12,501 nucleotides of DNA from a bacterium (GCA_030431355.1 JAUIJG010000134.1:1-12501); one strand, 5' to 3'. Counted from the first letter of the stretch, positions 1 to 6,738 are shown. The notes: a model not told the origin generated them from the letters alone. Program-made: numbers and translations.

Positions 1-1095
1 TCAAACGGAATTATCCACCGAGATCTTAAGCCTGCCAATATTCTAATTGAGGAAGAGCGCTCCGGAGTTCCGATAGTAAAAGTGGTCGACTTCGGAATAG
101 CCCGAGTAGCCAACGAGTCAGTAGACTATACCCAGACCTTCACCCAGACAGCAGATGTGGTCGGCAGTCCCAAATACATGTCGCCTGAACAGTGCACCGG
201 CAAATCGGTGGACGAGCGCTCGGACATTTATTCCCTCGGATGCATAATCTACGAGCTTTTAGCGGGCAAGCCTCCCTTTGATGGAGGCAATGCCATCCAG
301 ATAATTCTCAAACACATCAACGAAATCGCTGAGCCGATAAAAGCCCCCGGAGTTTCAGGTGCTTCAGGATTGAACACTGTGATTGAGAACTGTCTGAACA
401 AGAACCCTGCGGATCGATACAGCTCGGTTGAAAAACTAGCAGAAGACCTGGCTCTCGTGAACCAGGGCAAGCAAGTACATCCGCTCAAAAAGACAAGAGT
501 CTATCAGACCCAAAAGAAGTCACTGGTCTTCATGATGGCAGGAGTCTTGGTAGCTATATCCCTTGGATTCGGTTTAGCTTTCTATCAAAACAATTCTTCC
601 TCCAGAGGTAAACCAGCTCCAGTTCCTATGGCATCCTGGAGGAACCTTAGTGACACCTCGGTGGCAGCCGAAATGCAAAAAAAGGCTTTCGAGCACTTCT
701 CCTCGGGAAGCTATTCCCAGGCGATTCCCGCCTTAAAATATGTGGCTGAAACAGAGAGGAAAGCCGGCGATAAATTCAGAGAAGCCTTTGCTTATCAGTG
801 TATTGGACAGTGTTATCTCTCTATGCACCAATACCATGATGCGGAGATCTGGTATCAAAAGTCCCTGAAGCATCTTGCTCTGCTTCCTCCTGAGAAGACA
901 GAAGGAGCCATAACGGAGGCGACAAGCGGATATATAGAGGTGCTCAGTAAACTTGGCAGAGACAAGGAAGCCCGCTCCTATCTAGATGGGCTAAATACCA
1001 GAAGCCTTAAATGGTTGGAGAGATTCTACAGCCGAAGCAAACTTTTTGTGGACGCAAACCGAGTCCGTGAACAGATAAAAGCAAAGGGAAACTGA
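1..1095 (+). CDS. Ser/Thr protein kinase with transmembrane anchor and C-terminal TPR region (5' end outside window)
   Basis: The reading frame is open from base 1, so the N-lobe of the kinase (P-loop, VAIK lysine, alpha-C) lies upstream of the window; 364 residues are visible. The catalytic loop HRDLKPAN is at visible residues 6-13 (catalytic D8, metal-binding N13). The DFG motif is at 30-32, an APE-like SPKYMSPEQ at 56-64, DIYSLG of subdomain IX at 75-80, and the subdomain XI arginine near 139. A hydrophobic helix at about 174-195, preceded by lysines, should cross the membrane. Beyond it, about 221-297 looks like one or two tetratricopeptide repeats (FSSGSYSQAIPAL, then the QCIGQCYLSMHQYHDAEIWY region). 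The topology is that of a Hanks-type receptor kinase: cytoplasmic kinase, extracytoplasmic TPR domain that could sense a ligand or bind a protein partner. The visible active-site motifs are intact, so it should phosphorylate Ser/Thr; substrates are unknown. The stop is 2 bp from the stop of the convergent ATP-grasp gene. Confidence 0.93.
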   Translation, partial: SNGIIHRDLKPANILIEEERSGVPIVKVVDFGIARVANESVDYTQTFTQTADVVGSPKYMSPEQCTGKSVDERSDIYSLGCIIYELLAGKPPFDGGNAIQIILKHINEIAEPIKAPGVSGASGLNTVIENCLNKNPADRYSSVEKLAEDLALVNQGKQVHPLKKTRVYQTQKKSLVFMMAGVLVAISLGFGLAFYQNNSSSRGKPAPVPMASWRNLSDTSVAAEMQKKAFEHFSSGSYSQAIPALKYVAETERKAGDKFREAFAYQCIGQCYLSMHQYHDAEIWYQKSLKHLALLPPEKTEGAITEATSGYIEVLSKLGRDKEARSYLDGLNTRSLKWLERFYSRSKLFVDANRVREQIKAKGN

Positions 1096-1097
1096 CT

Positions 1098-2258
1098 TCA
1101 GGCGCGGGCATGAATTCTATCGGCAGCTTCCAGTAGTGGCTCAAGGTTCTTACTTCTCAAAACATATCCATGGTTGCCTATGGCAGGCGCGAAGACATCC
1201 TCTATTCGAGAATTGAAGACCATCAGCTCAGGAAATCCATGGACCACATCTTCATGGGAGAGCTGGTAAGGAATCCTGTCTTTACGAGAAACATAGATGA
1301 CATGGAAATCTCTTTTGCCACGAATATCGGTTCGTCCGTGGATGGCAACATCTGCCCAGGCGCTGTAACAGTCAAAGTCATTGGCGTAGTTGAACATATC
1401 GAGAGTCAGTCCACCGGGCGGTCTCATGTTCACTTCCAACGGTATTACTTCTCCATTGTTTTTCATGAAAAACTCAAAGTGAAAAAATCTACCGCGAAGA
1501 TCAAAGGCGTTAAGAATCGCAAGACCAGCCTCTTCAAGCTGGGGCTCCAGTTTCCTGGCAAAGTAATAATAGAGATCCGAATCCTCGTTGACAGCCTCCA
1601 TCACACCTTTGCTATAGCGGAGAGAGGAAGAGAAAACCAGTTCGCCATCATCATCCACCAGCCCATCAAAGGTTACGATCGGCTCCTGAATAAACTCTTC
1701 CAGAATATAATCCACAGGAAGTTTGTCGCCCAGGTAATGTCTGACTTGCCCTTCGTTGTCGAGCCGATAGGTTTTAGCGGCGCCCACTCCTATATCGGGC
1801 TTCGCCACCACAGGATAACCGACTTCCTTGATGAAGGAAAAGACCTCTTCTTCGCTTCTACAAACTCTGCCGCGAGCCGGATTCAAACCGGCCTCGATGA
1901 AGACCTTCTTCATTTCGGACTTACGCTTAATTGAGTCTATACGGTCGATTCGAATGCCCTGGATATTGAAGTCCGTCCTCAACCTGGCCTCTGTCTCCAA
2001 CCAGTATTCATTATGGGAGTCCAATCTATCCAGCTTGCCAAAACGATGGGTAAAGTATCCCAGGGCTTTCACCAACTGGTCGTAGTCATGCATGTTTTCA
2101 ACCCGATAGTACTCGGTTATCGCGCATCTAACATCCTCGGGCATATGCTCGAAATAAGCATCGGAGAGCCCAAGCACGTTGGCACCTTTCTCCCTCAGGC
2201 GAAAACAGAAATTCTTATAGTTCGGCGGGAAGTGGGGGGAGATGAAAACAAAATTCAT
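1098..2258 (-). CDS. ATP-grasp domain protein, probable carboxylate-amine ligase of unknown substrate
   Basis: A 386-residue soluble protein with no signal peptide. Residues 1-100 form a Rossmann-like pre-ATP-grasp domain (starting MNFVFISPHFPPNYKNF). The ATP-grasp fold covers about 110-310. Visible key residues are K153 in PVVAKPDIGVGA (ATP-binding lysine and glycine-rich loop), the hinge pair E187-E188 in YILEEFI, and the metal-binding acidic residues E262 (FHFEFF) and E275/N277 in EVNMRPPGG. Members of this family (PurK, biotin carboxylase, carbamoyl-phosphate synthase large subunit, amino-acid ligases) make an acyl-phosphate from ATP and a carboxylate, then attack it with an amine. The substrate cannot be read from sequence: the length suits a stand-alone ligase, and no biosynthetic partner is adjacent. 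The ATG at 2258 has a promoter 34 bp upstream but no Shine-Dalgarno sequence. The closest match upstream is CCTCC, the complement of one. A purine biosynthesis role is unlikely without neighbouring pur genes. Confidence 0.9.
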   Translation of the reverse strand: MNFVFISPHFPPNYKNFCFRLREKGANVLGLSDAYFEHMPEDVRCAITEYYRVENMHDYDQLVKALGYFTHRFGKLDRLDSHNEYWLETEARLRTDFNIQGIRIDRIDSIKRKSEMKKVFIEAGLNPARGRVCRSEEEVFSFIKEVGYPVVAKPDIGVGAAKTYRLDNEGQVRHYLGDKLPVDYILEEFIQEPIVTFDGLVDDDGELVFSSSLRYSKGVMEAVNEDSDLYYYFARKLEPQLEEAGLAILNAFDLRGRFFHFEFFMKNNGEVIPLEVNMRPPGGLTLDMFNYANDFDCYSAWADVAIHGRTDIRGKRDFHVIYVSRKDRIPYQLSHEDVVHGFPELMVFNSRIEDVFAPAIGNHGYVLRSKNLEPLLEAADRIHARA

Positions 2259-2291
2259 GGGAGGTCTTACCGTGACTCAGTGAAACCTCAG

Positions 2292-2321
2292 TATATAAAT
2301 GCCTTTCAACGGCAAAGTCAA
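2292..2321 (-). promoter_or_regulatory. Sigma-70-like promoter for the ATP-grasp gene
   Basis: Read on the minus strand, a -35 element TTGACT (2321-2316) is followed after 18 bp by a -10 element TATATA (2297-2292). Each differs from the vegetative consensus at one or two positions. Transcription would begin near 2285, giving a leader of about 27 nt before the ATG at 2258. The 148-bp gap to the upstream 130-aa gene is consistent with the ATP-grasp gene having its own promoter. Identified by eye only. Confidence 0.5.
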
Positions 2322-2406
2322 GCAAAAGCGCGAATATTGTTTACTTTACATACTTTGCCCGGACATCGACAAAAAGCAAATTCACTAAATACAGTATCAA
2401 ATCACT

Positions 2407-2799
2407 CTAGAGCTGAGGCATCCTCAACTCTTCGTCGGTAGCTTTGATTAGTCTTCGCCTGGCAACGGCAGACACTGTTCTATCCGGGTCACGCATTAAA
2501 AGCCTGAGAGTCTCTCGGGAAATAGTGTTGTTCCAGGCCAACTCCAATCTGGCCAGAGGATTCCGATCCCTCAAGATCATCATCACCTCTTCCTCGGACG
2601 GAAAGCGTTTCTGGGCCAACTTTACCCTGTCCGTAAGAACTCCACCCAATAGACTCCCCAGGGGCTTAACGATGCCTGAAGCTCCCTCATAGGTCCGCCT
2701 GCACAATTCAGAAATGACTTCCAACAGACTGTAAGATTCACCCTTTCGACCGGAATTGAAGTCATCTGGTTCTTTGAAGATTACCGGACAAATTCTCAT
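2407..2799 (-). CDS. Uncharacterised protein with a HEAT/LRV-like repeat
   Basis: A 130-residue soluble protein that I cannot assign to a named family. The C-terminal part, about residues 80-117 (NPLARLELAWNNTISRETL, then RLLMRDPDRTVSAVARRRL), has the look of one leucine-rich-repeat-variant or HEAT-type unit: two short helices around an N-x-x-I/L-x-x-E turn, ending in DPD-x-x-V-x-x-x-A-x-x-R-L. Such repeats usually mediate protein-protein contact. Only one clear unit is present, where such proteins normally carry many, so the fold may be capped or oligomeric. There is no signal peptide or membrane segment. The ATG at 2799 is supported by a GAGGT ribosome-binding site (2807-2811) with 7-nt spacing and by a strong promoter about 110 bp upstream. 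It lies on the same strand as, and 148 bp before, the ATP-grasp gene. Confidence 0.72.
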   Translation of the reverse strand: MRICPVIFKEPDDFNSGRKGESYSLLEVISELCRRTYEGASGIVKPLGSLLGGVLTDRVKLAQKRFPSEEEVMMILRDRNPLARLELAWNNTISRETLRLLMRDPDRTVSAVARRRLIKATDEELRMPQL

Positions 2800-2806
2800 G
2801 GTTCTG

Positions 2807-2811
2807 ACCTC
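2807..2811 (-). promoter_or_regulatory. Shine-Dalgarno site of the 130-aa gene
   Basis: GAGGT on the minus strand, 7 nt before the ATG at 2799. It decides the start of the small 130-aa gene and is one of only two clear Shine-Dalgarno sites in the window. Confidence 0.6.
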
Positions 2812-2916
2812 GCCTGCTCTTTCTGGTCTCTGACTAGAGATTCTCCCGGAGCCCGACTATTAAAATCAGGATCCGGATAAACGCCGCATCAAATCGCGGA
2901 TATATATTCGAATGGC

Positions 2917-2945
2917 ATACTATGTCAGCCCAGAGCCGATGTCAA
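2917..2945 (-). promoter_or_regulatory. Sigma-70-like promoter for the 130-aa gene
   Basis: On the minus strand a perfect -35 TTGACA (2945-2940) is followed after exactly 17 bp by TAGTAT (2922-2917), a 4/6 match to the -10 consensus. The expected start near 2910 gives a leader of about 110 nt before the ATG at 2799. The 183-bp gap from the end of the TPR gene holds no other recognisable feature and no intrinsic terminator, so read-through from the TPR gene is also possible. Confidence 0.55.
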
Positions 2946-2982
2946 GCGAGCTTTCTTTAATCTTTCAAGGCGACCGTCAATA

Positions 2983-4347
2983 TCATTTCTTCTTCGAAAG
3001 AGAGAGCCTGTGCTTCAAGCGATGGAATTCGGCTTCCGCCAACGCATACTCATCAAGACCACTCTCTTGCAAATCTAGAGCCTTCTTCTGGGAAGCCATG
3101 GCTTCCTTGTCTTTGCCATGCAGCAACTGAACCAGACCGATGAAAAAATTGGCTACAGTCAACTGCTGATTAGTCCTGGCTCGAGAAAGTAGCTCCTTGC
3201 TCGAGAGACTTTTCCTTAAGAATAAATAGACCGGGTAGGGCCAGACATTTTTGTTGAGCCGGGAGACAGCCTTTTCATCAAGGGACTGGGCGCGTTCACT
3301 TCGTCCCGAGAGTCGATAGCCAATATTAGCGTAGCAAGCAGCGGAAACGCCTCCTCGTCCCTTCCAGGAAGTCATTGTCAAATACTGCTCCATCTCTTTT
3401 GCCGCCCCGTGATAACGGGCCAGGTCAAAATTCAAAATAGCTCTTTCATAGAGCGGCGCCGCATTGTTCTTCTTAGAAAGCTTTATCAAGCGCCCATAGT
3501 AATCGATTTTCTGATCCGTCTCACAGTAATGGACAAAGGACTTCCAGTCAGGATAGAGAAGGAAGTCCCTGTCCCGTTCGGCTCGCCACTGCACATACAC
3601 CTTTTTGCTCTCGGAGATCTTCTTCAAACGGTAGAGAACCAGAGCCTTTTCGATGATAACCGAAGGCGTGGCCACCCCGCAGGCCTCCGCTTGATTCAAT
3701 GACTCCAGCGACTTTTGGAACATTGACTGGGCTCTATAGCAGCGACTCTTGTACAAAAAGGAAGTAGGGGTCGGTTTGGCTTTGATGGCCAGGTCCAGGT
3801 AGTGAATCGACTTCTTGTACTGTCCCTGCTTGAAAGCAATTTTGCCGATCAAACGATAAACCCTATGGGTTTTAAATCCTCTCTTAGTCGCTTCGAAAAG
3901 ACTGGCTTGAGCGCCGGGGTAGTTCTTGAGTCGATAGTAAGCTTCAGCCCTGTGAAAGTATTCCCTCCCGGCGTCGACACCAGGAGAAGGCACTATATTC
4001 AGTGCTCGTTTGTACTCAGAGTTGGCTTCCCTGTACATGCCGAGTTGTTCAAAAATGTCAGCCCTGCGAACATGGTAGCGAATCAACCTGGGGCAGATTT
4101 TAATGGCGGCGGTGGCTTCAGATAGAGCGCCATGAAGATCCCCTCTGCCTTCTAGAAGAAAACTTCTCTGATAACAATCCTCTGCCCTGGTCCGCAGCTT
4201 ATCGGTCTTATCGGTCTTCTCCGCTCCCGTCACCTTAAGAGTCGCCGGCTCCCCTGCCCAGACAGCCTCTGTATGGCAGAGAAAACAGGCGGCTATTGGC
4301 AGAATTGCCGGATAAACAGACTTTGAGAATGATGAATAAAGCGCCAT
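2983..4347 (-). CDS. Secreted tetratricopeptide-repeat protein of unknown function
   Basis: From the ATG at 4347 the product is 454 residues. It begins with a convincing signal peptide: lysine-containing n-region, hydrophobic core YPAILPIAACFLC, and a likely cleavage after AVWA (about residue 31). The frame stays open to a GTG at 4437 (484 residues), but that start would bury the signal peptide and run into the neighbouring divergent gene, so I prefer 4347; neither has a clear Shine-Dalgarno. The mature part holds at least five TPR-like helix pairs at about residues 55-87, 88-121, 128-160, 161-193 and 194-227, with further degenerate units to the C-terminus. The C-terminus ends in a lysine run. 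TPR arrays are protein-binding scaffolds, here probably on the periplasmic or outer side of the membrane; the partner is unknown. A 9-bp in-frame tandem duplication lies just after the signal peptide. Confidence 0.87.
   Translation of the reverse strand: MALYSSFSKSVYPAILPIAACFLCHTEAVWAGEPATLKVTGAEKTDKTDKLRTRAEDCYQRSFLLEGRGDLHGALSEATAAIKICPRLIRYHVRRADIFEQLGMYREANSEYKRALNIVPSPGVDAGREYFHRAEAYYRLKNYPGAQASLFEATKRGFKTHRVYRLIGKIAFKQGQYKKSIHYLDLAIKAKPTPTSFLYKSRCYRAQSMFQKSLESLNQAEACGVATPSVIIEKALVLYRLKKISESKKVYVQWRAERDRDFLLYPDWKSFVHYCETDQKIDYYGRLIKLSKKNNAAPLYERAILNFDLARYHGAAKEMEQYLTMTSWKGRGGVSAACYANIGYRLSGRSERAQSLDEKAVSRLNKNVWPYPVYLFLRKSLSSKELLSRARTNQQLTVANFFIGLVQLLHGKDKEAMASQKKALDLQESGLDEYALAEAEFHRLKHRLSLSKKK
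4199..4216. repeat. 9-bp in-frame tandem duplication
   Basis: Two perfect adjacent copies of TTATCGGTC lie within the TPR gene. They encode a duplicated Lys-Thr-Asp in the linker just after the signal peptide. The unit length keeps the frame, and the linker looks tolerant of length change. Confidence 0.85.
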
Positions 4348-4386
4348 GGCGACTATTTTACTAGCTAATCTCGGGTATAAGGTATT

Positions 4387-4450
4387 CGATGGCAATATGG
4401 CAGTAATTCGGCAAGGGCGGACGAATTTATTTTGCACGATGGCAATATGG
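4387..4450. repeat. Pair of 14-bp direct repeats spaced exactly 50 bp apart
   Basis: CGATGGCAATATGG occurs at 4387-4400 and again, perfectly, at 4437-4450. Flanking bases differ, so the match is confined to the 14 bp. Both copies lie in or at the edge of the divergent spacer between the TPR gene (start 4347, -) and the 123-aa gene (start 4447, +). The second copy contains the presumed ATG of the latter. A -10-like TATAAG (4376-4381, +) precedes the first copy but lacks a good -35. The pair could be an operator or a small local duplication. Confidence 0.8.
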
Positions 4451-4818
4451 TTTTTATAAAAGTAAATGGTAACGGCTCTCTAGCCGTTCAGCTGGAGCTT
4501 CCCAATACCTCCATAAGTTTTATCGCCGAAGATGAATCCTTCATGGCCGAGATCATCGACTTTATCGCCGAGACCAGGGAGAGCACCCAGGACCATGAAG
4601 GAGAAGGCTATCTTTCCAGAAGCCTCAAAGAGCTGGACTTAAGTGAAAAGCTGAGCATACCTATCATATTGACCAAAGACTTTGAAGCGGAGAATCACTA
4701 CCTGCTCCAGATAAAACTCTCAGAGAAAAGCGTCATTGTTCACTCCATCTCCCAGGCGGAGTTGGAGTCGCTTTTGATCGCATTTAAAGACGCCAGTATT
4801 CAACTAGAAGAAGTCTGA
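4447..4818 (+). CDS. Small acidic protein of unknown function
   Basis: A 123-residue soluble protein from the ATG at 4447; a TTG at 4432 would add five residues. It is rich in Glu, Asp, Ile, Leu and Ser, with alternating hydrophobic stretches (LAVQLELPNTSISFIAED; LLQIKLSEKSVIVHSISQ) suggesting beta strands. Two amphipathic helical segments are likely (about 31-45 and 102-116). There are no cysteines, signal peptide or membrane segment, and I recognise no domain. It may be a small partner or regulatory protein. No Shine-Dalgarno is visible, and the start lies inside the second copy of a 14-bp repeat. The gene is divergent from the secreted TPR protein and converges on the 451-aa protein with a 12-bp gap. 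The even coding character and the strong strand/helix pattern are the reasons for calling it. Confidence 0.72.
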   Translation: MVFIKVNGNGSLAVQLELPNTSISFIAEDESFMAEIIDFIAETRESTQDHEGEGYLSRSLKELDLSEKLSIPIILTKDFEAENHYLLQIKLSEKSVIVHSISQAELESLLIAFKDASIQLEEV

Positions 4819-4830
4819 GCCCTTCTGCCA

Positions 4831-6186
4831 CTATTTGTCGCTTCCTTCTATGGAATCGTAAATTACTCTGGCCAGAGGAACATGCAATTTTATCGTTGCT
4901 TTTTCAATGCGGGGTTTATCCACCGGGATTTTGAGATTTACAGAAGCATTTTTCAAGGCAGGATTTTGGACCTCCAGCTCCATCACCGGTCTTCCCTGGG
5001 AATCATTCTGCATCGATACCCTGAGAGGGTTCAACTTCACAGGTCCGAAGTACGTATCAAGGTTCACAGTCAATCCGGAGATATCCTCCAAACTGACACC
5101 TCCCCCTGCTTGCGCTCCATTCCTGGAAATTTTGGCGGATACTTTCTCGCTGAGATCAATTGAATCCACCGTCAAATTCAAATCGCTTATCGGCTCATGT
5201 ACTTCGATGTGCTCGCCGCCCCGGGCTCCGACGCTGACATCGTAGGTACCATCCCGGTTATTGTCTAGTTTAAATGAATCGATGTCATCGGTTTTACGAA
5301 AAAGCCGCATCATGGATTTGACTTTATCCATGGCCTCGGGTTGTTTCATAAGCTGCCGCATGGGACTGTCAGCGTCAAAGTGCTGTTCTCGCAAGCGCAC
5401 CGTGTTGCAGCGGCTCTTGCCCAGCACCCGCATGGATGAGGTGCTGTCTATATATGGACCACATCTATCGCTACCAATGGTCATGGAATGACTTGTGGAG
5501 CCCCGGACTCCGCCGAGCGGTCCCCGGACAGTGCTGGTAAATCCTCTCATGTCGGAGAGCCGCAAACCGTTCTCGGTCTCTTGCATGTTAAATGAAACCT
5601 TCTCAGCCACCCTGGTCGACTGGGGAGAGAAACCTTTGACCCTTATGTTTGGGGCGTCACCGACTGTCGACTCCTTAAAATCGACATAAACATGGCTGCG
5701 ACTTGCGCCGTTGCGAGTGACACTAAGGGCATCCACTCCATCAAGCTTATCCAGTGCATCATTGAGCTTACCCACCGGATCGTCGGCCTTCAATTCATCG
5801 GCTAATTTTGAAAGAGCAGCCAACTCAGAAGAAGGTCTTGCTCTATCACTAACATCGGGAGTTCCCTTCGAACGGTCAGGCTCTTCTTCCTTGCCGCCTT
5901 GAGTTATGCCCTCCAGCAAACCGGAGGCTTCCGGCAGCCACTGCCTGGCCACATCCGCCATCTTAACCGCCGGTTGGTCGTAAGCTGTCTTCTCTCCAAT
6001 ATTTTGACCTGGGCTCGATTCAAGCGCTGTGCCGGAATTCGTCTTTGAACCGGGAGCAAATTGAATCTTGTCCATTTCTGAATAAATCTGAGAAACATTG
6101 AAGTCGAAGATTACATCATCGCCTTCAACTTTGGCATCAAGCGGCTGTGAGCCAGCTTTTGACGGAGCGGTTTCAATATTGTCCAT
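4831..6186 (-). CDS. Unknown protein: disordered N-terminus and beta-rich C-terminal domain
   Basis: 451 residues with no signal peptide, no membrane helix and no family I recognise. Residues about 1-125 are low in order (Ser, Pro, Gly, Glu, Lys), with one hydrophobic patch, VIFDFNVSQIY (25-35). A charged helical stretch at about 120-150 (ELAALSKLADELKADDP, then LNDALDKLDGVDAL) follows. From about 160 to the end the sequence alternates polar and hydrophobic residues like a long beta-sheet or beta-sandwich. It includes a calcium-loop-like DNNRDGTYDV (308-317) and ends with repeated strand patterns such as ASVNLKIPVDKP and ATIKLHVPLAR. Only two cysteines are present (C242, C260). The many regularly spaced strands recall amphipathic lipid-binding or cell-surface sheets, but this is only a shape argument. 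The ATG at 6186 lacks a Shine-Dalgarno; the next Met (residue 38) is less likely because it would cut a conserved-looking N-terminal patch. Confidence 0.8.
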   Translation of the reverse strand: MDNIETAPSKAGSQPLDAKVEGDDVIFDFNVSQIYSEMDKIQFAPGSKTNSGTALESSPGQNIGEKTAYDQPAVKMADVARQWLPEASGLLEGITQGGKEEEPDRSKGTPDVSDRARPSSELAALSKLADELKADDPVGKLNDALDKLDGVDALSVTRNGASRSHVYVDFKESTVGDAPNIRVKGFSPQSTRVAEKVSFNMQETENGLRLSDMRGFTSTVRGPLGGVRGSTSHSMTIGSDRCGPYIDSTSSMRVLGKSRCNTVRLREQHFDADSPMRQLMKQPEAMDKVKSMMRLFRKTDDIDSFKLDNNRDGTYDVSVGARGGEHIEVHEPISDLNLTVDSIDLSEKVSAKISRNGAQAGGGVSLEDISGLTVNLDTYFGPVKLNPLRVSMQNDSQGRPVMELEVQNPALKNASVNLKIPVDKPRIEKATIKLHVPLARVIYDSIEGSDK

Positions 6187-6302
6187 GGGAAAAACTGATG
6201 GGTAAGGAGTTTCTTGGGGGGATCAGAAGATAAGAATTTGGATTCTGGATATACGAACGATATAAAAATTCTGTGTCCATAGTGTACCCAGCTCGCTGCT
6301 GA

Positions 6303-6316
6303 GCCTGAAAACAGGC
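6303..6316. repeat. Small perfect hairpin
   Basis: GCCTG, loop AAAA, CAGGC: a 5-bp stem with a tetraloop, 117 bp upstream of the 451-aa gene. No T-run follows on either strand, so it is not an intrinsic terminator. Confidence 0.5.
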
Positions 6317-6396
6317 GCCAGTTCAAGCTTCGACGCCGGGCACAAATTCATATTTACAAATCCTTGTAATCTTAACTTCGTTTTCTCATAATGAAA

Positions 6397-6414
6397 TTCT
6401 AGAGCCATCTAGAA
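6397..6414. repeat. 18-bp dyad, 7-bp perfect arms
   Basis: TTCTAGA, spacer GCCA, TCTAGAA. Two further A-T pairs can form outside if A6415 is bulged. It lies 211 bp upstream of the 451-aa gene. No T-run follows in either direction, so a dimeric-regulator binding site or RNA hairpin is more likely than a terminator. Confidence 0.6.
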
Positions 6415-6693
6415 ATTAGCCGATCTGCTTTCAGAATACTGAAGCAAGAACAAGTTCGGTGATTCCATTCGTAGTGGCAAAAAATAGCTACAATGGAAAT
6501 TGAAGGAAAAAAGCAAGCAAACGAACAGAGAAGCCTTTGAAAAATGCGTATCTCCATGAAGTAAATACTATCCCGGCGATTCTATGGATTCAGCCGGATG
6601 AGTTATTGCTGAGGCTATATTCCGAGCCATTTTACGGCTAAGAAAAAAGAAGCTACCAAACCACTCTTATAAAAACAGTAAAACCAAAAATCA

Positions 6694-6738
6694 AACTCCA
6701 TTACAGGAGTTAAAAAGCTGTCTTTGAACTTGACTCCT
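6694..6738 (+). promoter_or_regulatory. Mutually exclusive hairpins in the glutamate synthase leader
   Basis: Segment GGAGTT (6706-6711) can pair with AACTCC upstream (6694-6699; 6-bp stem, 6-nt loop). It can instead pair with the downstream segment: 6705-6713 pairs with 6730-6738 over 9 bp with one G-U. That second structure is extended inside by AAAG/CTTT (6714-6717 with 6722-6725) around a CTGT loop. The two stems share the same middle strand, so only one can form at a time, the layout of an attenuator or riboswitch expression platform. Whether this region is transcribed depends on an unmapped promoter. No T-run follows, so any control would more likely act on translation, stability or Rho access than on intrinsic termination. 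Confidence 0.35.

Noticed and set aside
1170..1934. 254-aa + strand frame
   Set aside because: It lies entirely antisense to the ATP-grasp gene, whose domain motifs are clear; composition looks like a shadow.
2912..3130. 72-aa + strand frame near the end of the TPR gene
   Set aside because: Mostly antisense to the TPR gene and without domain resemblance.
6223..6408. 61-aa minus-strand frame in the intergenic region
   Set aside because: No ribosome-binding site, overlaps another equally weak frame, and its start lies inside an inverted repeat.
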